NCBI GenBank assembly: GCA_038882715.1
Contig: JAVZNR010000003.1
Location: forward strand, 1 to 64,000
Length of the DNA: 64,000 nt
Direction of reading: 5' to 3'
From: Candidatus Bathyarchaeia archaeon
GTDB lineage: Archaea; Thermoproteota; Bathyarchaeia; Bathyarchaeales; DTEX01
In this document: positions 63,813-64,000 of the stretch, one piece after another
Layout of the letters: every line of letters begins with the position of its first letter
How positions within the stretch are numbered: the stretch's first letter is position 1
The notes under the pieces: generated by a model
What the model saw: the letters and a program-made list of their open reading frames with translations, nothing else
What the model was told of the DNA's origin: nothing
The model's database searches: none
Position numbers and translations under genes: made by a program

Positions 63813-64000
63813 TTGAAGATACTTCAGCTCCACTCAAACTTCATAGAGTATCGCCCGGTTGAAAGGGAGATACCCTCCGCCGAGGGTGTCGAGGAAAGGC
63901 TTTATCGCCTAGAGGATTTAGTTGTACTATTCACCTGCGTGGAGAAGAACGACACTGTTGATGTGGCTCATAAAGCCATAGACGAGGTGAAAGAGTTCCT
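63813..64000 (+). CDS. thrS: Threonyl-tRNA synthetase, archaeal type (N-terminal part)
   Basis: TTG 63813 opens a frame that runs off the window. The first 62 residues (MKILQLHSNFIEYRPVEREIP, then LEDLVVLFTCVEKNDTVDVAHKAIDEV) match the archaeal N-terminal editing domain, which resembles D-aminoacyl-tRNA deacylases and removes serine from tRNA-Thr. Coding space is clear of stops to 64000. No strong Shine-Dalgarno is visible. Confidence 0.88.
   Translation, partial: MKILQLHSNFIEYRPVEREIPSAEGVEERLYRLEDLVVLFTCVEKNDTVDVAHKAIDEVKEF

Overview
The window is archaeal chromosome. It carries archaea/eukaryote-type ribosomal proteins (S26e, S28e, L24e, L18e, L7Ae, P0-type L10), RNA polymerase subunits D and N, Spt5/NusG with SecE, D-aminoacyl-tRNA deacylase DtdA, RIO2 kinase, a family B polymerase and a non-bacterial isoprenoid route. 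TTG starts, Shine-Dalgarno sites and TATA boxes about 25 nt before transcription starts are common. The PolB resembles crenarchaeal PolB1, and corrinoid/URO-D methyltransferase genes are present. My best guess is a TACK-type archaeon close to Bathyarchaeia, probably assembled from a metagenome; this placement is inference, as no rRNA gene is present. I found no CRISPR array, insertion sequence, rRNA or tRNA.

Layout. 1-3.6 kb: membrane proteins, then a corrinoid protein and a URO-D-type methyltransferase broken by a one-base indel. 3.6-10 kb: a GH2 beta-mannosidase and small metabolic enzymes (PfpI/DJ-1, PPC-domain, VOC, RraA), an M23-like protein and a cupin. 10-11 kb: L7Ae-S28e-L24e operon. 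11-13 kb: LarA-type racemase and a CMK-like kinase. 13-25.6 kb: the large archaeal superoperon read leftwards, S13-S4-S11-RpoD-L18e-L13-S9-RpoN-enolase-S2-MEMO-mevalonate kinase-isopentenyl phosphate kinase-IDI2-prenyl synthase-GluRS. It joins translation, transcription and membrane lipid precursor supply. 25.7-30 kb: twin RAM-domain proteins, DtdA, and SecE-Spt5-L11-L1-L10.

30-35.4 kb: a sugar isomerase-like protein, a GH4 enzyme, a SuoX-like molybdoenzyme and two URO-D-like proteins. 35.5-39.5 kb: an unusual neighbourhood of a PRC-barrel/zinc-ribbon protein, a membrane protein ending in 18 prolines, an arrestin-like/zinc-ribbon protein, and an operon of a four-helix membrane protein, a helical protein and an SPFH protein with triple zinc ribbons. 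This is my main candidate for an undescribed membrane-associated system. 39.7-45.7 kb: a second frameshifted gene (exported protein), RIO2, a DUF460 nuclease-like protein, a lone GcvH and a CoA-disulfide-reductase-like enzyme.

45.7-56.7 kb: endonuclease Q and PolB, both with apparent PCNA-binding PIP boxes, an MFS transporter, a DedA-type protein, triosephosphate isomerase, a DUF89 phosphatase, a CDP-alcohol phosphotransferase and S26e. 56.8-62 kb: a complete LivKHMGF branched-chain amino acid type ABC transporter. 62-64 kb: a DUF554 protein, a PfkB kinase, a small zinc-finger protein and the start of threonyl-tRNA synthetase, cut by the window end.
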